DNA of 64,000 nt from Orbicella faveolata. Its lineage: Eukaryota; Cnidaria; Anthozoa; Scleractinia; Merulinidae. A program made the translations under genes and the position numbers. The stretch's first letter is position 1, and each line of letters starts with the position of its first letter. The notes beneath the pieces were generated by a model, which saw only the letters and a program-made list of their open reading frames with translations, was not told where the DNA came from and did not search any database. The stretch lies in the NCBI RefSeq assembly GCF_002042975.1, contig NW_018149812.1:949217-1013216 (forward strand), in the 5' to 3' direction. Shown here one piece after another: positions 40,555 to 52,900 of the stretch.

Positions 40555-40742
40555 TCTGTTGTCATTCTCTATTTTCCAATTGCCCATAATTCACTTTGTT
40601 TGCCCCCCAAATTTTGCATAAACTATTGTTGTGAAATGCTCTTGGGAGTATGCAGACCTCCCAAGAGTATTTCACAACGATATTTTATGCAAAATATGGG
40701 GGGCAAACAGAGTGAATTATAGGCGATTGGAAAATAGAGAAT
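40555..40742. repeat. Long hairpin upstream of the NHL gene
   Basis: Arms of about 85 bp are near-perfect reverse complements (CATTCTCTATTTTCCAATTG, TTTGCCCCCC, TATTTCACAACGATA in parts) around a short TATGCAGAC loop at about 40653-40661. It begins only 56 bp upstream of the NHL start codon, so it lies in its promoter or 5' UTR. It is probably a MITE. Confidence 0.8.
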
Positions 40743-40801
40743 ACAAAAGAACAAAGCCCATGGGCGTTTTGTCAATGAGAGTGTGTTAATTAGACCATGT
40801 T

Positions 40802-40893
40802 TAGTCTGCGAACAGGCTCCCGGCGAGGACGGAAAAAAAGTTCGGCGAGCGGGAAACAGAAGAATTCGAAGAGCAAAGCTGTTCGCAGGCTAA
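40802..40893. repeat. 92-bp MITE with 8-bp target duplication
   Basis: Inverted ends TAGTCTGCGAACAG and TTAGCCTGCGAACAG (reverse of right) are bordered by the exact 8-mer ACCATGTT at 40794-40801 and 40894-40901. An 8-bp duplication is the hAT pattern. Confidence 0.8.
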
Positions 40894-41294
40894 ACCATGT
40901 TAGGTTTGAATGGTCTTTTTAAAATGCATAAGGGTTAAGCTAATTTGACTTCATGATCAATACGTTATAGGTTTTTGTTTCTGCAGTCCTATTCTTTTCT
41001 AAGTTCAATTGATTACACTTTCTTGACTCTCTTTTGGATGTCATTTTGACACATAAATACCAGGACACGTCCTTGGAGACCTAAGATACCCGGACTGGTT
41101 ACTGATTAGTAGCCTGACAATCAAGTTAGCCAGTTAGCGACCTCAATTCAAAACTGGACATTTCGTTTATGTTAGTTGTCAGAGTGTGGTGGCAGATCAA
41201 CGCAATAAGTGGTTTACTCTATGTTAGCCCGTCAAAAACCAGACGGCGGCTGATCAAACGACGGAGCGATTGTGAGCAGAGGTTTCTCCGGCTC

Positions 41295-41672
41295 CCAGGG
41301 GGGGGGGGTACTCCCTTATATGGGCTATATAGGTTTGAGCGGTCACAAAGGGTAGGGTTTTTCAGCCGTTTTGGTCATAAACAGGGTATCGATTTTGGTC
41401 TTAAATAGGGTTTGGTTTTTGTGCTCTAGTCTTGAATTAGGTTTGTTGTTTAGAAGAAGCTACTTTTTCATCATTATCGATAAGATCATAAGCAAAAGCC
41501 CTTCAAAACTTATGTTTAGGGCAACTATGTCAGTCGCACCTGTCATAAACAGGGTATCGAATTTTTGGTCAGGTCATAAATACGGTAGGGAAAATCGCAG
41601 AGTTTGATCATAAATAGGTTAAGGGTTTTGGGAAGCGGGCCACACACCCCCACCAAATTTTTCTGGGAGTAC
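41295..41672. repeat. Poly-G / GTACTCCC repeat with HTAAACAGGGTAT motifs
   Basis: Starts with a G run then GTACTCCCTTATATGGGC and contains several copies of the motif TCATAAACAGGGTATCGA and of AAATAGGGTTTGG-like variants. It ends at a gap. Related starts occur at 3877-3893 and 59698-59712. It is a dispersed repeat of unknown class. Confidence 0.5.
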
Positions 41673-41673
41673 T

Positions 41674-41709
41674 NNNNNNNNNNNNNNNNNNNNNNNNNNN
41701 NNNNNNNNN
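41674..41709. other. Assembly gap (run of N)
   Basis: A run of about 36 undetermined bases. Open frames crossing it are meaningless. Confidence 0.98.
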
Positions 41710-42589
41710 ACTGCCCCCCCCCCCTCCGAGTTTCTCTCTCGTCTCTCACCAAGCAGACCTCTGCCTCGCAGGGTAATTCAAGCGAGAGCAAAAAGAACAA
41801 ACGACGAAGCAGGGGGAGCTAACCCGCCACCCCGTACACCCCGTGCACTCCGTGCTCTCGTTCCAATTTGCGCGCGGCCAGAATGCGGACAAAGCTCTTC
41901 GTACAGGAACGCTTGCTACTGATGCAGACTATCACAATTAATGTATTTGATGTCGCACGAAGAAACTCTTTGGAACCGTCGAGAGGAGCATTTATGTCAT
42001 CCTGTAGAGGAATTCAAGGACTACCAGTAAATGCGAAACATCTAAATATGTCTTAAATCATAATACGATAACCCCGGCGACGATAACCCCCAGTTGCAGG
42101 AAAGGGGTTCCATCCATCCCCTCCCCCCTTGTACCACAGTGGAGATAAGGGTTTGCGTGTGTTAATTTTTCAATAGTAAAGAAATGTGTGGTAGTATCCG
42201 AGTCTTACAATTGCTTTCGAACTTTTCGAACCATATAAAATTGCGTATGTGGGAGATGTAGGACATTACTGGATTTCGTGTGTCAAAGATTGAACCATTC
42301 AGTTAGCTGGTTGGTTATTCTGACATCGGCCTCTCGAACGTTAGCCCAGGCCAATGCCAAAACATCATTAGAACCCAGTTTCCGAAAAGTGCTTTCTCTG
42401 CAGACAAGGAAGAATGAAAACAATTAGTTGCCGTCGCTTGTTAGCATAACAAGTAAGGCTGTCTCTCTTGAATTATAATCAAGGCAGCAGTGTTTTATGT
42501 GCAAGAAGTCAAGCGAAACAAAACAGTGGCATGTTGCTCGTGCTTATTGGCTGCGAATAACTCATTGTTTTCAGAAGAGACCGCCCAGC

Positions 42590-45500
42590 ATGGAAAGGAC
42601 GAATATCACAATTGATGCCCGAATGGTAAGTACGACTTTTATTTCTCTTGGCTTGTTAAACTGAAGTGTAGATGAGTCCTCATTAGAATAGTTGAAGTCG
42701 TCTAATATTACCTGTTGACAATGTCGAATTTAATGACAACACTTGAATAAGCGGTTTCTCTCCGAAAGTGAAGAAATCCGCAATTCGGTCCTTGCGATGT
42801 TGTGTGATCTGTTTTTAAGTTTCCTGAAATAAGTTGTTATGATCCTTTGAGACGTCAAGCTAACGATGCGCGACTGCTCGTGAAATAACTGAGGCTTGTC
42901 TCTGGTTCCGATAAGAAACTGATCGATACAGAAAATAAACGCATACTTCGTGAAGTCAACATCGAAGCACTGACTTATAATCTTGATAACGCGTCACGAT
43001 TGGTCAACATTTTACGTGACAACGTTGTCAACATAGTAAAGGGTTTGAACCCAGGAGTATACGAACTAACGTTGTCAACGTTGCAAACTTGTCAATAAAC
43101 AAAAGAAGTGATGTGCAGAATAATACCACGGAAAGAAATAAGGCTGACTGTACACAACATAAAAAGGGAGGTTGGACACCTATTGAAGCAAATATGTTGA
43201 GTTGATGTGACTCGGCAAAAACAGCTTTTTGATTGATGCAAAGGCGCACGTAGTCTGAATTTCAGCCGTCTCTTCCCTTTACCCCGAGGGGGGCGCGGAA
43301 GTTTCTCTCCCGCGCCCCCCTCGGGGTAAAGGGAAGAGACGGCTGAAATTCAGACTAAGGCCCACGCACACAAGTGCTACAAACTGATGATGGAATTAAA
43401 TGCTAAAGAGTGTATTTCAGGTCTGAGGGCAAAGTAAGTTATGTTTACACTTCTAGTCACATCTTGACAGTTCCTACACCCGAATGGGAGACTTTGGATA
43501 AAGGTGTATTGACGTGGGTAATGTCGGTTGATGTGGCATGTTCTTTCAGAAGTTCTTTACAATTGGCCAAACAAATTTCTCATCATTTGGCAAACATGCG
43601 AGATCGAATCGATTGTCAATGGACGAAAATTTCAGCAGTTTCGGTTTTCTTGTGCTTGTGAAAATTAGCTCTTGGTCTCTACTTGGCACCGCTTTCTGTT
43701 CGTGGTCGTAAATTTCTGGTACAAGCTTAGTATACCTCGTAATGACAGTGTACTTAGACTTTTGTCAAATACATGGTTATTTTATTACGCTGTATACCGA
43801 GAAGATTAAAAAAAGACAAGAAAGGATCTCGGTTAAATGCAAACGCGGCTGCGAGAGTTGAACGCCGAATTCTCGTTAATTTCTCAACGTTACATAAAAA
43901 GTTAGTTTTCAACAAGAGACTATGATTCAAACATTTTGCTTTCGCTCAGATCAAACAAGGTAATTTGTGCTGATTTATGCATCGACGTAGTTAACTCAAC
44001 ATTTACAAGATATGTCAACCGTGATCTACCGTCCTTAGCCTCTAGGGGGAGGGGGGGTAGTTCTTACATATATTAGAGCGCACTTTCAGGTTATTGTTGT
44101 CTTGCTTGCAGATGACTTTACGATCATTAGCTTTCCAGGCCGCAACGGCCACAAACAAGCACAGTGGACTGAGTCTACTCCACGCTGCATGCATCGAAGG
44201 CGACTTGGAAACTGTACAAATAATCATGAGGTACAGCCCTGGCAAATTAGATAACGCCATTGCTTTGTCTATAAACACTGAATACTCTGCGTCATGTCCA
44301 AGGAAGACTGCCTTGGATATCTGTGACTCACATCAGACTGGCAATCACGTGAAGATACACAAGATTCTAGAGAATGTGTTTATGGAATTTCGGTCAAAAT
44401 CTTTGACACTTATCGCAGCTAGACGAGGAAAGTGGGAACATCTCAAGAGGCTTCTTGATCTCGGTTCGGACCCAAACGAAGTGTCGTGTGACGCCAATCA
44501 AGTCACGCCATTGATGCTGGCAGTCACGCGCAACACCAACATCTGGGCTGAGCTTCTCCTTGAGAGGGGAGCCGACGTTAATGTGAAAGACAAATCTGAA
44601 ATGAAAGCGCTTCATTACGCCGCTCTGAACGGTCGAACGAGAACTGTTCTGTTGTTAATAGAGGCTGGCTCTAGCGTCAGCGATGTTAGCGACAGAGGAA
44701 TGACGCCATTACATTTTGCCGCCAAGAATGGTCACACTAAAACGGCCGCCATTCTCATTGAACACGGCGCCGATGTTCATTCAAGATCGTCCAGCGGTTG
44801 TACACCGTTGATGCTAGCGACGGAGAAAGGACATTACGAGATTGTTGAGTTTCTTCTCGCTCAAGGTAGCAGTGTTCACACTACCGAGCAAATGGGTTTT
44901 ACTGCACTTCATCTGGCAGCCGTCAAAGGTTACACTGACTTAGTCCGGCTTCTGCTTCAGAAGGGAAGTAGTGTAGACGCAAGAGCCTCAGGTAAAACTC
45001 CTTTGTTTCTGTCTTCGTTTGCAAATCACCGAGAAACTACCGAGCTGTTGCTTCGTTATGGCAGCAACGTCAATGCGTATGACATATTTGGCAGAACAGC
45101 TGTGCACTACGCCGCTCAAGAAGGACAAGTTGCCATGGTGAAGTTGTTAGTTGAAAAAGGCGCGAATGTTCACGAAGGTGACAATGAAAATCAGACGCCA
45201 TTGTTCATGTCAGTGATCTATGATCAGAAAGAGGTGGCCAGCCTGTTGCTGCAACTGGGAGCCCACGTTAATGCAAGTGATATCAATCGTAAGACTCCGC
45301 TGCACTTTGCTGCACAGGAAGGCTACGTGGAAATCGCTGAGTTGTTAATTCAAAATGGCGGCGACCTGAATGCTGAGGAAGTCACAGGCGACCAACCACT
45401 GTCCCTTGCAGTTGCATACTGCAGTGATGACGTGGTAGAGCTTTTGTTACGTCATGGCGCTGAGTTGAACAGTGCAAACGAAAGTCTTTTGACTCCTCTT

Positions 45501-47539
45501 CATATCGCAGCTCAGAATGGCAAAACAACTCTTGCAGAATTGTTACTGCAGCGAGGCATTGACCACGAAGCTAAAGACTGTGATGGACAAACACCATTGC
45601 ATATAGCTTGCTCGTATGGAGATATCAAAATGGCGGAGCTGCTTGTGCGATATGGATGTGACGTTAATGCACGAGATGGCGCTAACCGCACGACACTTTG
45701 TTTAGTTGTAAGTGAAGGACATCTTGAAATTGCTTCTTTGTTGCTGAACCACGGCGCAGACGTGAACTTGGTCGACGGAGACGGCTTCACAGCACTTCAT
45801 AATGTGTACACAAATCTTCACTCGTTCCTTGGCGACGAGCGGACTAGCCTCGCCATAACCAAATTATTGTTTGAATTTGGAAGTAAAGTAGACAACACTG
45901 ATCCGCGCGGACGAACAGAGCTGCATATGGCGGCTGAATGCTCATCGGTAAAACTTGTGGAGCAGCTCATTGAGTATGGCAGTAGTGTCCATGCTGTTGA
46001 TACGGAGGGATGTACTCCTTTAATAAGAGCCACAAGGTTCTCCCGCAGACCCGAGCTTATTGTCAAAATTTTAATTGAAAACAACGCTGATGTGTCAGTG
46101 AAGGATAAGCTCGGCCGCACCGCTCTGCACTATTCTGCGGGCTTTAAAGGAAACCGTAAAATTTCCCAGACTCTGATTCAGAAAGGCATTCAAGTTCATG
46201 ATGTGGACAACGACGGGAACACAGCTCTGCACCTCGCGGCTAACAACCGTAACACACACACTGCAGAGCTACTGATACAATACGGCTGCGACATAAACGC
46301 TTGCAACAAACGCAGTGAAAGTGTTTTGCACAAAGCCATAACCGCCAAGTGCGAGTGTACACACGGCTGCAGAAAATGCATGTGGAAATACCATACTGTC
46401 GCGCTATTGGTCGAGAAGGGGTGTGACGTCAGAAAAACTGACATGGATGGTAACTGCGCGCTTCACCTGATGGCGCAATGGATCACGGATCCCACAACTG
46501 TAAGACTGTTGATTAGAAACAGAGCTGATGTTCGCGCAAGGAATAATCAAGGCAGCACTCCATTGCATCTGATGTCTGCTGTAAAATGTGAGCGGTCAAG
46601 AGCAAAGTAAGCCATTCTTTTTATTTGGAAATCAAGCTATAGAAAAGTTTCATGAGATGAACGTCCTAAAATGTGTTTCCAAGGAAAGATAGCTCATTAT
46701 GATTTATTCATTACATTTTTCATCCCTTCAATTGATATTCTCTTTTAAATAAACTTTTTACCGAACTGGACATGCACCGTCTTTGATCATTTGGTTGCCT
46801 TTCCTAAATTTGTCCTTTTTTGTCGGGACAAAAGAGTAACATCTTATCAGAGTTTCCCCTGAGAACAGCATTGCACTGTCCTTAAAAATTTAACCTCCTG
46901 TCGTTTGTTTCAAAGTAGTTTTTTATAAGCACGAGCGAGTGATCTGTGTGTTTAATAAACCTCGAGATTGTATTAAAACTTGTATGTAGTTGGATCTTAG
47001 TTGAGCCCTTATTGTTTGTGGCTTCTTAGCCTCGTGATATTGATTTAATCAGCACAATGTTCGTCCACATCTTAGTTGTACTTTTGGCCGCTATCTCAAT
47101 GAACCGGGCTGCGGGAAAATAAAACGAAGTGTTCTCGTCGTGTATCGTTTTTTTTAAAACTACATCGTTTTACTTCTTCAGGTACACCAGGTCACGTTGG
47201 ACATGTGATGCTGTGGAGCTATTTATCAGACACGGATGTGATATCCGCGCTGTGGATAATGAAGGCAACACCCCCCTACACCGGACAGCCGAGTCTGACC
47301 GAGACGACATTGCAAATATCCTGCTGGACCGTGGAGCCGAGATTGAAGCCCTGGACTGGCAAGCAAACACCCCACTGCATGTTGCCGGGGCGTGTAACTC
47401 AGTCAGAGTTGCAGCACTCTTGGTAAAACGTGGCGCTAATACCAGGGCATTGGATAGCGAGGGAAGTACACCTCTGGACATCGCTTACAAGTGTGGCAAT
47501 CATGAAATAGTTGATCTTATGGAAGAGCACACGCCGTAA
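42590..47539 (+). CDS. Long ankyrin-repeat protein, complete, three coding exons
   Basis: Coding exons 42590-42625, 44112-46606 and 47182-47539 join in phase into 962 residues. The first exon encodes only MERTNITIDARM. The rest is about 26 ankyrin repeats of roughly 33 residues (G-TPLH-AA--GH---V-LLL--GA-VN--D), a few longer or degenerate: one near residues 555-600 with an extra LHSFLGDERTS loop, and one with a Cys/His-rich insert (KCECTHGCRKCMWKYH). No kinase, death, SOCS, TM or zinc domain is seen, and no signal peptide, so it is probably a cytosolic binding scaffold. The partner is unknown. Twenty-odd repeats sit in one 2.5-kb exon. Intron 2 falls within a repeat, which supports the join. 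I cannot name an orthologue. Confidence 0.88.
43251..43357. repeat. Perfect 47-bp-arm palindrome, probable MITE
   Basis: Arms 43252-43298 and 43310-43356 are exact reverse complements (AGTCTGAATTTCAGCCGTC onward to CCCCGAGGGGGGCGCGG) around an 11-base loop. AGGCGCACG (43242-43250) and AGGCCCACG (43358-43366) flank it, a 9-bp target duplication with one change. It lies in intron 1 of the ankyrin gene. Confidence 0.88.
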
Positions 47540-49939
47540 AATAATGGAGGATTATGTGATTGAAATTTTCATTTCCTCGCATTTGCTGACTAAACACGTT
47601 TCCAGACTGAAATGCGAATACTTCAACGATTTGTTCTAGTGAAGAAGTAATCCAATGATAGGAAATTCGGAAGAGATAGAAAAAAAAAAGCTGAAAAAAT
47701 ATAATACACACCAGGTCAAATGATCTATCATCTCATAAACACTCCAAACAAATATGGTATTGAAGACTTCTAGGTACTGGCCCGTCTCCTTTATAACGAC
47801 ACCAAACTCATAAAAAAAATTCTTACAAGATTTTTGAGAATTGCGCCACAAACCTGTCAGCATTCTTAGATTACGCGAAATTTGGAAGACATCCAGAGAC
47901 TGTGGTCTAAAACGCACAAACACAGTACTGTACTTAAGAACTTAGAGACGTATTTGAACATCAATGAAGGGTTATCTGATCCTGTCTAAAATTCAGGCTT
48001 CCAGGTTTCTGCGAGGACCTTTCAAAATAGGTACCCAAAGGGTAAATGTGTGGGATACAAACTCATTTGCATTAACGGACACGAGCCGATGACAATAGTG
48101 TGGGATACCACAGGTATCCCACACAAAAAAAGGGGCAGATTAAACATTGCAAATTTAGCATCGAAATCTGCTCTGTTACGGGACCCTTTGGTAGCTGAAA
48201 ACGGCACTTGCCAGAAATTTAACTTTGTTCACTACACAACGTTCTTTATATTTACTTGAGTCACCAGAGCTGCTGTGGTGTTTCTCTTTGAGTCTTCTGT
48301 CATAACTTGGCTATGGCTTAAGTAGATTTTAGAATTTGGAGAACAGTCCTCAGAAAACGTCAAATTATGAGATTGGACAGTTTGAAATTGTGGTGAAATG
48401 GGTGAGTTAAATAACTAAGTTCCCATCCCTCAATGAACTACACCAGTTACTTTTTCTTGACAAGCAATGGAACGAAATGTCGCGCTAGAATGGCTAAACT
48501 TAAAGAAAAGCACAACTTGAAAATAAAAGGGGCTTATTTTATTTGTCTCTTCCTCATCAACGATATGGCAAAGAAACTTAAAGATCTAGAAATGTGTACT
48601 GATTTTCTTAGCACAGGTACTGGAAACCTGACGTATCCAAATAAATCTTAAGTCAAGCTGGAGTCTATAAAAAATCTCAAATAACCTTTCGTGACATCCT
48701 TAAGGGGGTATGGTACCCTAAAATATGGCGATGTTCATGAAAAATTCAATTTCTTGGAAATACAAGACTTAAGACCCTTGAGGACATGTCAAAAACATTT
48801 TGAAACGATCTTGCCGAATTTCCTTCCAGATGAGTGTGAAATTTAAGGAAAGTTCACAGTGGTATAAGTTTTTTCACGTAGCAACAGCCATAGCAATAAC
48901 TGTTTGCTATAAGAAAGTGACCAAAAATATAGATTATTTTTGACTTATATGAACGAAACTATTTAGAAAAAAACTTTTAAGACATGCACAACTCGATTGA
49001 TATAATTAATTGTGAAAAGCTTTGCCTCAAATTGCCATCACAAGCTCATTCATTTCCCTTATGAAAAGGAATATTTCCCACAACTGCGCTAACTTTTACA
49101 AAATAGAACAACCATTGCACCCCCTCCCCCGAGATCCAATCTGCACTCCCCTTCCCCGCTATTTGTGGCTCGTTAAATACTTAATAGCTCGTGTAAGAAA
49201 CTTAAAGTGCATTTTTCTCAAAAGTTCACTTTTGTACCGACTGACTTCGCGCCAACATTTCTACTTTGCAAGGTTTTTAAGTAGAATTCCCGAAACTTAG
49301 GCTGATCAAAGACCAATAGTGTCGTGATGTCGTAAACCAAAAAAATCGTAACATTTTAAGATCTGTCACGTGACATGAGATGATTTGTCCACTGGGTGTG
49401 GTAAAAAATAAGGTTATTTCCAAATAAAGCGGTAAAAAGCACTGAAAATAAGAGTTAACAGTCAAAACGTAGGTTCATTGCACAGAACAAAACAGAAAGT
49501 TACATGATATGCTTATTTGACAGTCAATTCTTGTTTTGTAAAAGAGCAGGAAGTGTTGGCGTCAATACTATAAAACACTACTTCAAAAGGCTGTGGCTGG
49601 TTTCCATAGCATCCATTTTGAGTAAAACTCTAGAAATTTAATTTCTCTTCTTGAATGCAATAGCACACAATTGATCTTTCTTCACCATAGTTAAACAAAC
49701 TTTTTGGTCCATTTGAAGGTACCATACCACCTCAAGTCTCGTCACGCAATCTTTCCTCTCCGACAAACGTCGAAAAATTGCGTGACAAGCGTGGGTAACG
49801 CCAACAGTCCGGATTTATCGTCCTGGTTCATCACGCAAGATAGCAAGCAGTCAATTCTCGATTGACGAGCCAGGAGTAGATACTACGATTAGCCCTCTTT
49901 TCTACAAAACATCAGCGTTGAGCATGCGAGTCCCTTTCA
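47540..49939. other. Region between the ankyrin gene and dipeptidase A (tail to tail)
   Basis: Contains no promoter-facing gene. It holds short inverted motifs around GTGTGGGATACC at 48050-48125 and a 1-kb DNA element at 48699-49736. The stretch 47540-48000 shows nothing that I can support. Confidence 0.55.
48699..49736. mobile_element. Non-autonomous DNA element with CTTAAGGGGGTATGGTACC ends
   Basis: The left end CTTAAGGGGGTATGGTACC and the right end in reverse, CTTGAGGTGGTATGGTACC, agree at 17 of 19 bases. The 1.0-kb interior is AT-rich and has no transposase. I could not settle a target duplication. Confidence 0.65.
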
Positions 49940-52900
49940 TCAGATCACCAAAGGTACAGCTGTAACCGTCCTGTTGTATTTAGGGACAAAACTGCCCAGT
50001 CCCCCGCCATAATTCGGACGACACTCGACGTTTTCGAAGAAGCGATACTCATCGTATGGTGCTTGTTTACTCTGCATGTCTTTAGCGACCTAAAATGAAA
50101 AGCAAAATTTATCCGTCGCGATAAATTGATAAGTTGCTGAAATCGTACGTTACAGGCTACCCTGTTCAAATGGTCTACGATGTTGTACGAGTGAGCGCAC
50201 GAACAATGATACTCTGGAGAAAGGGAAGGAAATCTCTGTCTCTGTTATGGTAGAACAAGGAACGAGTGAGCGAACGAACGAAAGAACGCTCAAACAGGTC
50301 CATGGACGAATGCTTGCCCAATTGCGAAGAAACTCCAAAAATTACTAAGCACTGACCGTTTTAACAACACAAGAAAAACGTTTTAAAACTTTTAATATGA
50401 GGAAATCTTAACCACAGATTGACATCTTACAACTGACTACTGACGGATAAATTAGCACACTCTTATACATGCTATTTACAAGCATACATTTCCACATTAT
50501 CACACTGACCTCTTCAGCTTTTTCAAAGACTCTGATGATATTTTCGCCAACAACTTTTTTCACTTCATCCTCAGTATAATTTCTCCTGAGGAGCTCAGCT
50601 ATCAGATCAGGAAACTTCGTGACATCTTCCAGCCCTTCTGGTAAGCTGAAATGCAAGATTAGGAGTATAAATCAACAAGCTTAATAGAATGATCCGATAT
50701 AATAACTCTCAATTCATAATCACAAATCCATTGTAGGTTGTGTGTCAACATATTGTGATGCATTCAAAATTCTCTCTGCATAGCATTCTGAGTAAAAGCC
50801 AATTAATGTGTTTTAGTTCTTTAACAGATGCTTTGTCTATTCCAGACTATTCACAAATCCTATTGAAGAACAATCATTATCATCATCATCATCATCATCA
50901 TCATCCTCATCCTCATCATTATCACAATAACAATTCATTACAAAAAAGGTCTTGCTATGAGCTGTAAAAGCAGTAAATTACAGAGTTAATTACAAATATC
51001 ACATGAGCTGTCTCACTGTCAGGAACGCTAATGTAAGGAACATATAATTGTATAATATATAATTATTATGTCTTACGTAGGAACACCGTCATAATCACTT
51101 CCAAGTCCAACATAGTCTATTCCGGCAATTTTCTTTATGTGATCAATGTGATCTGCAACAAAACAATACTGTTTTTACGATCATCGTTAACATTTGTGTA
51201 AGTCCTACTGATCTTTCACATGGATGATAGTAGAAATGTGATGGTACTTTATAATCAGAGATACTCGTTGATAATCCAATATTCCAGGGAGCCTCCAACA
51301 CAGCCTCTCCCCCCCCCCAGATGAGGAAAGATTACATGACAAACCCATAGGGTATCTGTGGAGAAGGGAGTCTACATTCCAGGTAATATATTTGACAATA
51401 CCTTCTTTTTTTTATTTCACTGATATTCCCAGTCCATGGAAAGACAGGTGGTACACAAGGCATGTAGTGACATTAGGAGTGAGTGGAGTTAGGAAAAGAC
51501 ATGGTGGAATGAGCAGGTAAGCACCAGCCTTAGTGTCTTGGCAGTGCTACAGCTTAGTTTATAACATGGAACCTTGTAAAAGGATGTTAAAGTAAAACAG
51601 CTCAGGGTTTGATGTGTTAATCGAAAGAACATTGGACACTAAAAGATTCACAGTACTGGGTTTAATCTTTGACCAGGTCCTTGTGTTTTCATTTCTTGGA
51701 ATGTCCTTGTATCATACACGATGCCGTATTGTCACAGCACCTCTTTCATTTCAAGACCACAAATGGGCAATAGCAAATTGTTAAGGCACTCTGAGGATAG
51801 GCTAGGGGGAGCTTACCCTAGCCTAGAAACCCACCCAAGGGTGGAAGATGTGCTTTTATCTACCAAAGACTGCACCAAAGATAAGCTTTCTGACTTCCCC
51901 ATTTTGCAGGAATAAGAACAGACTCTGCTTTCCTGCAACTTAAATATAACAAAATATTTGCCAAAGCACTTGTTTTGTTTAACTGGACAGCTTTTGAACA
52001 AGCTTACTTTGGAATGAATGCAACTGATACCTGTTGGCTTAACATTCAACCCAGCAGAATTGCATGTTTTGTTACAAACCTGCCACATGGGATAAAGTTG
52101 CATTTATGCTGTTGGTCTTGTTACAATAGATATATTTACTGTAGAAGTTCACCATAACAACTCCTCCATTTTTAGGCTGCAATAAACAAAACAGTCATAA
52201 TATAACTTGAAACAAAGCACTTTTTTTAGGTAAATGCTAAGGTGTGCAGTTCCCAGGGGCACATAAACAAGCCCATAGCCTGGGGATACACAAGGTGCAT
52301 TTGCAACCCCCAGAGGCCCCAAAGGTGCCTAATATTGTTTGGCAGTGAAGCTCAAAATGACTGCCATTATGAGGCAACAAAGGAAAAATTATTTTTACTT
52401 CTGTTTTATTTTGGGGGGTCTCCTTTGAAGTTTTTTAGGTCTAAAGGGTCCTTGGGTTCTATGTGGTCTTCATTTCCACACACCCTGTATGATAATATGA
52501 TAAATACCACATGGAATTCTAAAAACACAACATAGCATACCATCCGTTTAAGGATAGAGTCTGGAACGTTTCGACCGTGATTGCAATGAATATCAAAGGC
52601 TGATGAGTGGCTAAAAATCACTGAAAATAATAACAAGGACACAAAGTGTTACTGCAGCCACCATGTCTTCATGTCCTACAGTGATAATAAATTGCTTCAT
52701 TCTCTTCAACATTCAAAAACAAATCTGAAAGGTTTAAAGGTCCTGATTGTGCCTGAAAGAAAGGCAACCTTTTAATACTTCTTACTTCATTCAATTCTGC
52801 ACAAAACGTACGACCTTGCTCAATTTGCAGGATGTCCCTGTATAAGGTAAATAAGATAGAGTTGCACACACCTGCCCCCCTCCCACTCCTCCTTGCAAGA

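Larger units (their letters stand above)
40500..42589. promoter_or_regulatory. Divergent region between the NHL gene and the ankyrin gene
   Basis: Both genes start outward from here. It holds a hairpin (40555-40742), a MITE (40802-40893), a repeat-like GTACTCCC block (41295-41640), the N gap, and a stretch (41730-41930) related to the insert in 12947-13245. So nearly all of the region is mobile-element debris, apart from about 600 bp directly before the ankyrin gene. Confidence 0.6.

Noticed and set aside
41543-41822. Open frames crossing the N gap
   Set aside because: They exist only because undetermined bases contain no stop codons.
44042-47481. Several minus-strand open frames over the ankyrin exons
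   Set aside because: Antisense shadows caused by the repeated codon pattern of ankyrin units.
50740-50967. Poly-histidine open frame
   Set aside because: Produced by an ATC microsatellite in an intron of dipeptidase A.
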